DNA of 57,619 nt from a bacterium (GTDB lineage: Bacteria > Zixibacteria > MSB-5A5 > WJJR01). Location: contig DATMBC010000031.1 of assembly GCA_035559435.1 (NCBI GenBank), forward strand, positions 1-57,619, read 5' to 3'. Below the pieces are notes generated by a model that had not been told where the DNA came from, made no database searches, and was given only the letters and a program-made list of their open reading frames with translations. The first letter of the stretch is position 1. The number at the start of each line of letters is the position of its first letter. Positions 37,871 to 45,891 of this stretch are shown here, one piece after another. The translations under genes were made by a program, and so were the position numbers.

Positions 37871-38821
37871 ATGATCCGTGGTCGCGTTCTCCGGACGCTC
37901 TCGGCATTGATGCTCGTGTTCGTGGTCGGGTTGGCTTGGCTTTCCTCGACCGATTCGGCGATGGGCTTTGTCGACTACGACACCGTATCAGTCACCTATG
38001 ACACCCTGGCGCTGATTGACGTGGGCGATACGCTCGGGACTCCGGGCACCAGCGTGCCCGTCTCGCTCTACCTGCAAAATCTCTCCGACTCGATCCAGGG
38101 CTTCACGGTCTCGATCACGCTTTCCAACCCCGATCTGATGGCGTTTGTCTCGCAGACGGTGATCGACACCTGCTACCCGTGCCTGGATTCGGCGTGCACA
38201 CAACTGGACACGGTGCAGTGCACCATCGAAGTGGTGCCGTCGACCACCCAGAACACGCTGATCCAGAACTGGGACCACGCTCAGGCGCGGACCTTCGGCG
38301 GCACCAACATCCTGGTCTCCGGCATCGCGGATGTGGACTTCGACCAGTCGCCGCTGCCGATTCTGCCGTTTACCAACGGCGTGCTGATCAAGGTGATCGC
38401 CCAGGTCAACTGCAACATTCCCGACACCCTGTCCGACCGGGTGGTTCTGCTGGATATCAATCCGCCCCAGACCTTCCTGACCAATCCCAAGGGGCGAACC
38501 ATTCCCAGTTACACGATCCTCGATGCCGACACCACGATCTCCGGCCCGGACACCACGGTCCACCTGTGGCTGTACCGGACGGCGCTGAAGTATCAGAACG
38601 GTTCGATCACGGTGCCCTTTACCCTCAAGGGCGATTTGAACAAAGACGGGGTTTATAACGTTCAGGATGTGGTGGGACTGGTCAACGTGGCGTTTCGCGG
38701 GGCGCAAGAGCCCTGCCCGCCGGGGATTGCCGATCTGAACTGCGACGGCGTGGTCAGCATCGTGGACGTGGTCCTGCTGGTCAATCACGTGTTCCGCGGC
38801 GGCCCGCAGCCATTCTGCTAG
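37871..38821 (+). CDS. Secreted cohesin-like plus dockerin-like repeat protein
   Basis: A 316-residue protein beginning at ATG 37871 with AAGGAG upstream. Signal peptide LSALMLVFVVGLAWLSS. Residues ~40-240 form a cohesin-type sandwich (VPVSLYLQNLSDSIQGFTVSITLSNPDLMAF, ILVSGIADVDF, IKVIAQV). Two dockerin-like repeats follow: GDLNKDGVYNVQDVVGLVNVAFRG and a second starting ADLNCDGVVSIVDVV, ending FRGGPQPFC. Having both modules in one chain suggests assembly of surface complexes, or a generic sorting tail. Confidence 0.75.
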   Translation: MIRGRVLRTLSALMLVFVVGLAWLSSTDSAMGFVDYDTVSVTYDTLALIDVGDTLGTPGTSVPVSLYLQNLSDSIQGFTVSITLSNPDLMAFVSQTVIDTCYPCLDSACTQLDTVQCTIEVVPSTTQNTLIQNWDHAQARTFGGTNILVSGIADVDFDQSPLPILPFTNGVLIKVIAQVNCNIPDTLSDRVVLLDINPPQTFLTNPKGRTIPSYTILDADTTISGPDTTVHLWLYRTALKYQNGSITVPFTLKGDLNKDGVYNVQDVVGLVNVAFRGAQEPCPPGIADLNCDGVVSIVDVVLLVNHVFRGGPQPFC

Positions 38822-39024
38822 GCTCTGGAATTCGCCCTTGACGGCGGGCCGGACGACGGCCTTGATTGGGATACGGATGGAGATGAAGTAAAGTCGCGGG
38901 CGACGGATCGACCGTATGGCCCGCGTGCAAAAAGCCCTCGGGAGAACAGCCCTCTATGGCCCAGGTAGTGTCTTCACACTAACTCTACATTGCAGTACGG
39001 ATGGTTGTTCTCCCCTAAAATGCC

Positions 39025-39055
39025 CGAAGGCCCCCCGGATCCCGGGGGGCCTTCG
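39025..39055 (-). terminator. Strong hairpin terminator between convergent genes
   Basis: CGAAGGCCCCCCGG-ATC-CCGGGGGGCCTTCG: a perfect 14-bp stem with a 3-nt loop, 18 nt past the stop of the minus-strand acyl-CoA synthetase. In that direction it is followed by GGGCATTTTAG, a short T-run. It may also stop plus-strand transcription from the dockerin-type gene. Confidence 0.75.
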
Positions 39056-39072
39056 TGTCTCCGGCGCGAAGA

Positions 39073-41178
39073 CTACAGCCCGATGACGATGCGGGCGTCG
39101 ATCGCCCGCGACTGAGAGGGGTCGGGACAGAGGACAAACGGATTGATATCCAATTCGCGGATGTGCGGCGCCTCGCTCACCAGCTGTGACACTCGCACAA
39201 TGGCATCGACCAAGGGTTCAACATCGACCGGCGGCGCTCCGCGGAATCCCGTCAGGAGTTTCTGCCCCTTCAGTTGCGCGATCATCTCGCGGGCGTCCTC
39301 ACGTGACAACGGCGGCAGTCGGAAAGCGATATCCTTTACCACCTCGACAAAGACACCCCCCAGCCCACACATAACCATCGGGCCGAACTTTGGGTCGCGC
39401 ACCATGCCTAATGCCATCTCGACACCGCCCTTGACCATCGGCTGCAGCACGATGCGGGCATCCTTCAGGCCATGCTGGCGCGCCCTGGCCTGCAGGGCCT
39501 CGAACTGCCGCACGGCTTCGTCGTCATTGCGGATGTCCACCACGACGCCGCCGACCTCGGTCTTGTGGGCCAGATCGGACGCGTCAATCTTCAACACGAT
39601 CGGGTAACCGACTTTGGCCGCAGTCGCCATCAGGGCGGCTTTATCGGCAATTGGGTGCAAGTCGGCGACAGGTATCCCGCACCCGGCGAGGCACTCCAGC
39701 GCGTCACGGCCGAGGATCTGTGTACGGCCGTTGCGCGCCGCGGCCTCCAACTCCCGTCGCGCCGCCAGCACATGCTGGGTGACCGGCTCGGGGATGCGGA
39801 CCGGTCGGTCCCGGTAGATCCCGTAGCGACACATGCGATCGTAGACCGCGGCCATTTCTTCCGGGAACGTGTAGACCGGAATGCCGGAGTCCTTAAGCAG
39901 GGCCGCGGCGGTCCCATCGCGGGCGCCGACAAAGCAGGACAGCAGCGGCTTGGCCGACTTCTGTTTGGCCTCGAGGATGCCGCGCGCGACGGACATGTCA
40001 TCGATCATGATCGGCGGGACGAACAGGCACATCACCGCGTCGACATTGGGATCGTCGAAGACCGCCTCGAGCGTGCGCCGGTAGTCATCGCCGGTGGCGG
40101 AGGCGATCATATCGACGGGATTGCTGGTGGCGGCGGCCGCCGGCAGGAACGACTTCAATCGCGCCACGGTCTCGGGCGCCAGCGGCACCACATCCAGACC
40201 GAGGCCCGCCGCCGCATCGGTGGCCAGAATGCCCGGCCCGCCGGCGTTGGTGATGATGGCCACGCGTTTGCCATGCGGAACCGGCTGACGGTCGAAGGCC
40301 TCGGCCACATCGAAAAGTTCCTCCATCGAGTGCACGCGGATGATACCGCACTGCTCAAAGAGGGCATCGACGCCGATGTCATGCCCGGCCAAGGCGCCGG
40401 TGTGCGAGATGGTGGCCCGGGCGCCGGCGGTGGTCCTGCCGGATTTGACCGCGATGATCGGCTTGGTCTTGGTGATTTCGCGGGCAATCTTGGTGAAGGT
40501 TTCCGCGTCGCCGAAACTTTCGAGGTACAGGAGGATGATCTGCGTCCGCGGATCATCTTTCCAGTAATTAAGCAGGGCGTTGCCGGCGATGTCGGCCTTG
40601 TTGCCGACGGAGGCGAACATCGAGAAACCCAGCCCGAGCTTGCGGGCGTGGTTGAGAATCGCCTCGCCGAGCGCGCCGGACTGCGACATGAAGCCGATGC
40701 GGCCCGGGATGGGTTGGGTGCGCGAAAAGGTCGCGTTCATCGCCACCGTCGGATCGGTATTGATCACGCCGAAGCAGTTCGGGCCGATCATGCGCATGTT
40801 GTAGTGGAACACGCGCTCCAGAAGTTGCTTTTCCTCGTCGGCGCCGGCTTCGCCCAGCTCCTTGAAACCGGCGGTGATGACGACCACTCCGCCCACGCCC
40901 TTCTGCCCGCACTGCTCGATGGCGGGCATGACCAGATCCTTGCGCACCACGATCACCGCCATGTCGACCGGATCGGGAATATCGAGCACGGTCGGGAAAC
41001 ACTTGACCGAGTGGATGTAATCGGCGTTCGGATTGACCGGAAAGACCTGGCCTTTGAAGTCATAGGAAATGAGATTGCGTACCAGCTCGCGGCCGATCGT
41101 GCCGGGACGGCTGGTGGCGCCGATGACGGCGATCGATTTGGGGCGGAAGATCTTGTCCAGTCCGACAGCGCTGTTCAT
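39073..41178 (-). CDS. acd: Acetate/acyl-CoA ligase (ADP-forming), fused alpha-beta
   Basis: A 701-residue NDP-forming acyl-CoA synthetase. The alpha part (~1-460) has FRPKSIAVIGATSRPGTIGRELV (CoA-binding), MIGPNCFGVINT, FMSQSGALGEAIL, and the phospho-His loop SHTGALAGHD. The beta part (~480-701) is an ATP-grasp domain: YPIVLKIDASDLAHKTEVGGVVVDI, GVEMALGMVRDPKFGPMVMCGLGGVFVEV, LTGFRGAPPVD and DINPFVL. It makes ATP from acyl-CoA plus ADP and phosphate, typical of peptide or sugar fermenters. ATG 41178 chosen for its Shine-Dalgarno spacing. A thiolase gene lies just upstream. Confidence 0.94.
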   Translation of the reverse strand: MNSAVGLDKIFRPKSIAVIGATSRPGTIGRELVRNLISYDFKGQVFPVNPNADYIHSVKCFPTVLDIPDPVDMAVIVVRKDLVMPAIEQCGQKGVGGVVVITAGFKELGEAGADEEKQLLERVFHYNMRMIGPNCFGVINTDPTVAMNATFSRTQPIPGRIGFMSQSGALGEAILNHARKLGLGFSMFASVGNKADIAGNALLNYWKDDPRTQIILLYLESFGDAETFTKIAREITKTKPIIAVKSGRTTAGARATISHTGALAGHDIGVDALFEQCGIIRVHSMEELFDVAEAFDRQPVPHGKRVAIITNAGGPGILATDAAAGLGLDVVPLAPETVARLKSFLPAAAATSNPVDMIASATGDDYRRTLEAVFDDPNVDAVMCLFVPPIMIDDMSVARGILEAKQKSAKPLLSCFVGARDGTAAALLKDSGIPVYTFPEEMAAVYDRMCRYGIYRDRPVRIPEPVTQHVLAARRELEAAARNGRTQILGRDALECLAGCGIPVADLHPIADKAALMATAAKVGYPIVLKIDASDLAHKTEVGGVVVDIRNDDEAVRQFEALQARARQHGLKDARIVLQPMVKGGVEMALGMVRDPKFGPMVMCGLGGVFVEVVKDIAFRLPPLSREDAREMIAQLKGQKLLTGFRGAPPVDVEPLVDAIVRVSQLVSEAPHIRELDINPFVLCPDPSQSRAIDARIVIGL

Positions 41179-41303
41179 GACGGTCATCCTCTCCGGTCGG
41201 GAGGATATATACGCAACGAACGACAAAGGGCGGGTGACAGACCCGCCCATGGCGTGACAAAATCGGCTATGTCCTGCCGGCGCAACACCGGCGCCACGCG
41301 ATC

Positions 41304-42488
41304 CTAAGACACGCGCTCGAAAACGGCGGCAATCCCCTGCCCGCCGCCGATACAAAGTGACGCCACACCGTAGCGCGCCTGGCGTCGACACAGTTCGTAA
41401 AGCAATGTCAATGCCAGCCGCGCGCCGGAGGCTCCCAGCGGGTGGCCGATGGCAATGGCGCCGCCGTTGACGTTGCCCTTCTCGCGCGGGAACCCCAGCG
41501 CCTTCTCGCACGCCAGATACTGTGGCGAGAAGGCCTCGTTGATCTCAATCAGGTCCATGTCGTCGAGCGTGAGTTTGGCTTTGGCCAGCGCCTGCTTGAT
41601 CGCGTCGACCGGGCCGATCCCCATGATCTCCGGCGGCACACCGGCGATGGCATAGGCGACAAGACGCCCGATCACCCTGAGGTCATGCCGTTTGACCGCT
41701 TCTTCAGAGGCCAGCACCACCGCGGCGGCGCCGTCGTTGATGCCCGAGGCATTGCCGGCCGTCACCACACCGTCCTTCTTGAACACCGGACGCAGTTTCG
41801 CCAGTTTCTCCAGCGATGTTTCGCGGATGTGCTCATCGTAATCGAGCACACGGGTCTCCCCTTTTTTGGCGGGCAGTTCGATCGGCTCGATCTCGGCGGA
41901 GAGCCAGCATTGTTGCTTGGCGTGTTGCGCCGCTTCAAACGAGCGCAACGCGAAGGCATCGACTTCCTGACGTGAGATGTTGTACTGCTCGGCCAGTTTC
42001 TCGGCGGTCAGCGCCATATTGAGACCGCAGAACGGATCGGTCAGCGCCACCCAGAGCGCATCCTCCATCGGCGCCTGACCAAGCGGCAATCCCCAGCGGG
42101 CGCCGCGGATGACATGCGGCGTCTGCGACATGTTCTCCATGCCGCCGGCCAGCACCACCTGGGCCTCGTCAAGTTGAATGAACTGCGCGCCGGTGACAAT
42201 GGCCTGCAGACCGGAACCGCAGATCCGATTGACCGTCAGCGCCGGCGTGGTGACCGGGGTGCCGGCCTTGAGACCGACATGCCGTGCGCCATAGATCGCA
42301 TCCGCTGAGGTCTGGGTGGCGTTGCCCATGACCACATGGTCGACCTGTTCCGGCGTGATCCCGGCACGGCGCATCGCCGCTTTGGCGGCGATCACGCCGA
42401 GATCGATGGCGGTGATATCCTTCAACGACTGACCGAACTCGCCGAACGGCGTTCGCGCTCCCTCACAAACAAAAACCGGCTTTGACAT
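41304..42488 (-). CDS. Acetyl-CoA acetyltransferase (thiolase)
   Basis: A 394-residue thiolase, normal length, condensing two acetyl-CoA or cleaving 3-ketoacyl-CoA. Catalytic residues visible: nucleophile Cys90 in NRICGSGLQAI, His349 in AIGHPLGASGAR and Cys379 in CIGGGQG. ATG 42488 is preceded by GGAGGATGG. Same strand as, and 125 nt upstream of, the ADP-forming synthetase: a plausible acetoacetyl-CoA/acetate pair. Confidence 0.94.
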   Translation of the reverse strand: MSKPVFVCEGARTPFGEFGQSLKDITAIDLGVIAAKAAMRRAGITPEQVDHVVMGNATQTSADAIYGARHVGLKAGTPVTTPALTVNRICGSGLQAIVTGAQFIQLDEAQVVLAGGMENMSQTPHVIRGARWGLPLGQAPMEDALWVALTDPFCGLNMALTAEKLAEQYNISRQEVDAFALRSFEAAQHAKQQCWLSAEIEPIELPAKKGETRVLDYDEHIRETSLEKLAKLRPVFKKDGVVTAGNASGINDGAAAVVLASEEAVKRHDLRVIGRLVAYAIAGVPPEIMGIGPVDAIKQALAKAKLTLDDMDLIEINEAFSPQYLACEKALGFPREKGNVNGGAIAIGHPLGASGARLALTLLYELCRRQARYGVASLCIGGGQGIAAVFERVS

Positions 42489-43120
42489 CCATCCTCCAGA
42501 TCGAGAGAAATTCGGTCTTGCAACTCGCGGTGCTTTATAACCGCTCGCTCCCTTTGCAAACAAGCGCTTTGACAACGCGGTTCTGCGCCACGGCGGCGCA
42601 GGCTCTGCGCTTGGTACAACACTCAGGTATTCAAAGTGTTACAGAACAGAAAGCGAATTTATCCACATTGCCGCGCAGACGCTGCGACGAATTGATCCGT
42701 GCCGCACAACAGTCGTCACCAGCCGCGGTATTGTAACTCGTTGTACCACAGAACATTATTATTGTTGTGTCACGACGTCAGACTTGGCATACGGTTTGAT
42801 TAGGGTTCATTTGGCTCCGAGAGGGGCCAGTCAGCTCATAAGCGGTGAAGGGGCGCTGACGAAGTGGGGTGGAAGGAGTTCCGAGGTGAGGGCGGAACTC
42901 CTTCTGTATTTTCGGCATCAGCGCCCGGACTACCCGGCGGAGTCCACTCGTCAATCTCCGTTTTCGCGACTTCCGGAAAGTTGGGGCCCTGATCAGGGGT
43001 GGCACGGTTAACTCGCCGTGCTTGGCGCGGGTCAAAGATTGCGTCCATCTCATGGAGGTTCAGGTCACGCCCTGAGCTTGTAATATTCGACCAACAACCT
43101 CGTGCGCAAGGAGGTGGCTC
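42489..43120. other. Gene-free region with nested hairpins
   Basis: About 630 nt between divergent genes. No coding frame is convincing. It holds a nested hairpin (42851-42926, listed separately), a CCCTGATCAGGG palindrome around 42996, and GCACGG...CCGTGC shortly after. AT-rich stretches near 42700-42780 may contain promoters for either side. Confidence 0.45.
42851..42926. ncRNA. Nested perfect hairpin, candidate structured RNA
   Basis: Outer stem GGGCGCTGA (42851-42859) with TCAGCGCCC (42918-42926), nine perfect pairs; inner stem GAAGGAGTTCC (42872-42882) with GGAACTCCTTC (42894-42904), eleven perfect pairs. Internal loops are 12 and 13 nt. Two long perfect helices nested this way are unlikely by chance and suggest a structured leader RNA or regulatory element. 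The strand is uncertain; the next plus-strand gene starts about 195 nt downstream. Confidence 0.35.
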
Positions 43121-43162
43121 ATCGAATTCAGTATTTGCCCGCGACGCTGGTACGCCTGGCAG

Positions 43163-43522
43163 ATGATCCCCGGTTACGGGGACCGGCAGGGAGTGCCGTA
43201 TTTCTCCCCCATCCTCGTTCACAAAGTGACGTCCTGGAAGAGCAAGCAGAAGATTCTGACTCTGGAATTTTTCAATGCTGGCTATGCGCAAGGCGTGCAG
43301 AACTTCAAGCTGGACATGCACGTTCTGCACACGGGTCCGACCTATGTGGTGTCACGACTGGACTATCGCAGCCCCGACGCACCGGACCGCTGTGCGGTGG
43401 TCAGCGAGATTGGGTTCGACTGGATCGGGAGTTTCTGCCCTTGGGTGATGTCTGATACGTACGATCCGGACGCACAGCCCGACGTGCAAGAGTATCTGAA
43501 CTCGGCCTTTCGCTTGACCTGA
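43163..43522 (+). CDS. Conserved-looking hypothetical protein (start uncertain)
   Basis: A 119-residue protein if begun at ATG 43163; no Shine-Dalgarno precedes that codon. In the same frame a perfect AAGGAGGT (43108-43115) lies 5 nt before ATC 43121, and the intervening residues (IEFSICPRRWYAWQ) look like protein, so translation may begin at ATC. The body is soluble alpha/beta: PYFSPILVHKVTSWKSKQKILTLEFFNAGYAQ, DMHVLHTGPTYVVSRLDYR, and an acidic DTYDPDAQPDVQEYL end. No family recognised. Codon choice supports it being real. Confidence 0.65.
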   Translation: MIPGYGDRQGVPYFSPILVHKVTSWKSKQKILTLEFFNAGYAQGVQNFKLDMHVLHTGPTYVVSRLDYRSPDAPDRCAVVSEIGFDWIGSFCPWVMSDTYDPDAQPDVQEYLNSAFRLT

Positions 43523-43609
43523 GCGGAAGTATGAACCTGGAGAGACGGTTGAAGATTCGATGAGGATTGCGTATCCTTGGAGCGACTCCCTTGCATGGGG
43601 GCTTAAGCC

Positions 43610-44101
43610 ATGTCGATGACCCGCCGCAAACGCCTGCAGTACGCCGAGAAGTTTTTCGTGATGGCGCAGGACTTCCAGAACATGGGGTATTACAACGACG
43701 CGGCGCACTACTACACCAAGTCGATCCAGATGTACCCGACACCGGAGGCCTACACGCACCTGGCGTGGGCGCACTCGTTTCTCGGCGAGTATGACCAGGC
43801 AATCGAGTTCTGCAAGATCGCCATCTCACTGGACCCCGACTACGGCAACCCCTACAACGACATCGGCGCCTACCTGATGGAGAAAGGGGACGTCGATTCG
43901 GCCATTCCCTATCTGCGGCGCGCCGCGCGGGCGCGCCGGTATGACCAGCACCATTACGCGCACTTCAATCTCGGCCGGGCCTGGGAGAAGAAGCACCAGT
44001 ACGACAAGGCCGTGGCCGAATACAAGCGCTCGCTGGAAATGGCCCCCGACTACGAACCCGCCAAGACCGCCTACTACCGCCTGGTGCGCATGCAGAACTA
44101 A
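43610..44101 (+). CDS. Tetratricopeptide-repeat protein
   Basis: A 163-residue soluble TPR protein without signal peptide. Repeats with the W/L-G-Y-A-P pattern: YNDAAHYYTKSIQMYP, AYTHLAWAHSFLGEYDQAIEFCKIAISLDP, AYLMEKGDVDSAIPYLRRAARA and HFNLGRAWEKKHQYDKAVAEYKRSLEMAP. It would act as a protein-interaction scaffold; the partner is not evident. Followed 22 nt later by a rho-independent terminator. Confidence 0.88.
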   Translation: MSMTRRKRLQYAEKFFVMAQDFQNMGYYNDAAHYYTKSIQMYPTPEAYTHLAWAHSFLGEYDQAIEFCKIAISLDPDYGNPYNDIGAYLMEKGDVDSAIPYLRRAARARRYDQHHYAHFNLGRAWEKKHQYDKAVAEYKRSLEMAPDYEPAKTAYYRLVRMQN

Positions 44102-44123
44102 AGAGCCGTGACAGCGACAGCAG

Positions 44124-44149
44124 GACGCCGAATCCGGCGTCTTTTTTTT
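44124..44149 (+). terminator. Rho-independent terminator after the TPR gene
   Basis: GACGCCG-AATC-CGGCGTC followed by eight T (44142-44149), a textbook intrinsic terminator 22 nt after the TPR stop codon. Confidence 0.95.
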
Positions 44150-44162
44150 GCCTGGCAGTCAA

Positions 44163-44762
44163 CTACCGCAGGCAGGGGTTGCAGCGGGTGTCGTTGTTGC
44201 GGAAGGTGGCGTTCACAATGGTGACAACATCCATCACGCTGAGGACGCCATCGCAGGTCAGATCGCCGCGGGAAAACAGCGGGCAAAGGGGATCGCCGGG
44301 CGGTATGGCGCCGCCTCGGAAGGCGGCGTTGACCAAGGCCACCACGTCGGAGACGCTCAGCACTCCGTTGGTGTCCAGATCGCCGATGTGCGGGCAGTCG
44401 CAGAGCGCGACCGTATTCCAAAACCCCTGCGCCGCCTGATGAGTGGGTGAAGTGGCGCGCGAAGAGGCGGTCTGGCCCAAAACACCGGAGACCTGTCGGT
44501 TGGCCGATTGCGCCCCGACTGTGCCTCCGGCGCCGATGACCGCGCCGCGTGGCACTTCCACCGCATACACCAAAGACACAAAGGCGCCAGCCGTCAGCAG
44601 CAAAAACACGACGCCCGAAACGATGTTCCGTAAGTCATTCAGCAACAGAGGGATACGGTGGCCAACTCTGCTCCCGATTGTGGTCCGCCTCCCGACGGGC
44701 TTCCCCTGATGCGGGCTGGGTTGACAGACAACTTCGCTCTGCGGAGTGTGGCGCATGGGCAA
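44163..44762 (-). CDS. Membrane-anchored or secreted protein with dockerin-like repeats
   Basis: A 199-residue protein. A hydrophobic segment (~46-67, IVSGVVFLLLTAGAFVSLVYAV) could be a signal anchor; the basic 45 residues before it may be untranslated if a later start is used. Then a Gly/Ser-rich stretch, and two dockerin-like repeats: GDLDTNGVLSVSDVVALVNAAFRGG and GDLTCDGVLSVMDVVTIVNATFR. Third dockerin-type protein in the window. No other domain is recognisable. Confidence 0.65.
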   Translation of the reverse strand: MPMRHTPQSEVVCQPSPHQGKPVGRRTTIGSRVGHRIPLLLNDLRNIVSGVVFLLLTAGAFVSLVYAVEVPRGAVIGAGGTVGAQSANRQVSGVLGQTASSRATSPTHQAAQGFWNTVALCDCPHIGDLDTNGVLSVSDVVALVNAAFRGGAIPPGDPLCPLFSRGDLTCDGVLSVMDVVTIVNATFRNNDTRCNPCLR

Positions 44763-44967
44763 CCAGTCTGATTTCGCATGCCGACGGCCATCGCATGGCC
44801 GTCTCGTTGATTAGATCGGCAGGAACGACACGAAGACCAAGGACCGTCCAAAGGAAAGTTACTCACCCCGTGGTGGTTGGCAAGCGCCGGGGAGTCATCC
44901 ACACACATGCAACCCCACTGTCTAAACAGAGGTTGTCCCCGTCCGGTTCTCCGCATTCTTTGAAGTC

Positions 44968-45729
44968 ATGGCAACCAAACGAAACCTGAGATCGAAGCGG
45001 GAGTCGGCCGCGGATCCGACATTCGATGTCCTGTCGTTCGGCGCACATCCCGATGACGTTGAAGTGGGCACCGGCGGGGTGCTGATCCGCCTGCGCGAGC
45101 GCGGCCACCGGGTGGGCATCGTGTATCTGACCGAGGGGGAGATGGGCACCGGCGGCACCCGCGCCATCCGCAAGCGCGAAGCGGAGGCGGCGGCCCGCAT
45201 CATGGGCGTGGAGATCGTCAAACGCTTCAATTGGGGTGATACGAAGTTGTTCGACTCGTACGACAAGCGGGTGGCGGTCGCCAGACTGATTCGTCGCTGC
45301 AAGCCGCGCATCATCTTCGCGCCGCATTGGGATGGGTTCACCGGACGGCGTCAGTCGCATCCGGACCACCTGGCCACCGGGCGCATCGTCATGAACGCCG
45401 CCAATCTCGCCGCTCTGATCAAATTGGGCGGCGAAGGCACCGCCCACCGTACCGGGGCGATCTACCACTACTTTCTGCCGTCGGGCGTCAATCCGTCGTT
45501 TGTGGTCGACATCACGCCGCAGTTTGTGCGCTGGATGCAGGCGTTGTCGGCGCACCGCTCGCAATTCCTCAATCCGAAGAAATCGCGGGATTACCTCTGG
45601 TCGCTGGAGACCATGGCGCGGGCCAACGGCGCGCGTATCGGCGTCAAGTACGGCCAGGGATTCCTCTCGGCCGAGCCGCTACGGATCGATGATCCGATGA
45701 CGCTGGTGCAGGGCGACCAGGTGATTTAG
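44968..45729 (+). CDS. bshB1: LmbE-type deacetylase, probable bacillithiol enzyme BshB1
   Basis: A 253-residue PIG-L/LmbE zinc deacetylase. Zinc and catalytic residues: GAHPDDVEVGTGG (H27, D29, D30) and the later QSHPDHLATG. YLTEGEMGTGGTRAIRKREAEAAARIMGVE and FNWGDTKLFDS match BshB1, which removes acetyl from GlcNAc-malate in bacillithiol synthesis. A bacilliredoxin gene at 53635 supports bacillithiol use. bshA and bshC are not in the window, so the exact substrate is inferred. Confidence 0.85.
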   Translation: MATKRNLRSKRESAADPTFDVLSFGAHPDDVEVGTGGVLIRLRERGHRVGIVYLTEGEMGTGGTRAIRKREAEAAARIMGVEIVKRFNWGDTKLFDSYDKRVAVARLIRRCKPRIIFAPHWDGFTGRRQSHPDHLATGRIVMNAANLAALIKLGGEGTAHRTGAIYHYFLPSGVNPSFVVDITPQFVRWMQALSAHRSQFLNPKKSRDYLWSLETMARANGARIGVKYGQGFLSAEPLRIDDPMTLVQGDQVI

Positions 45730-45891
45730 CGATTCCGGCGCGTCCCCCCTGGCCTTTTGCCACCCCCGCCCCGGGATCGGCGTCACAATTGGCGCTAACA
45801 CCCGTCGAATCCGGGCTGTCAGGAGTGTATAATCCGGGGACCGCGCGGGGGCGGCGGCATTGGGGACCGGACGAGGGTGGATGGAGGAATT

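Noticed and set aside
39472-41307. 611-codon plus-strand frame opposite the acyl-CoA synthetase
   Set aside because: Antisense shadow; repetitive His/Arg/Gly composition and no domain, against a convincing 701-residue enzyme.
42985-43030. RNase P RNA or T-box leader, from GGTGGCACGG...AACTC
   Set aside because: The match is a short piece only; the conserved GGAGGAAAGTCC and 3' ACAGAA of RNase P, and T-box stem I features, are missing, and the downstream gene is not amino-acid related.
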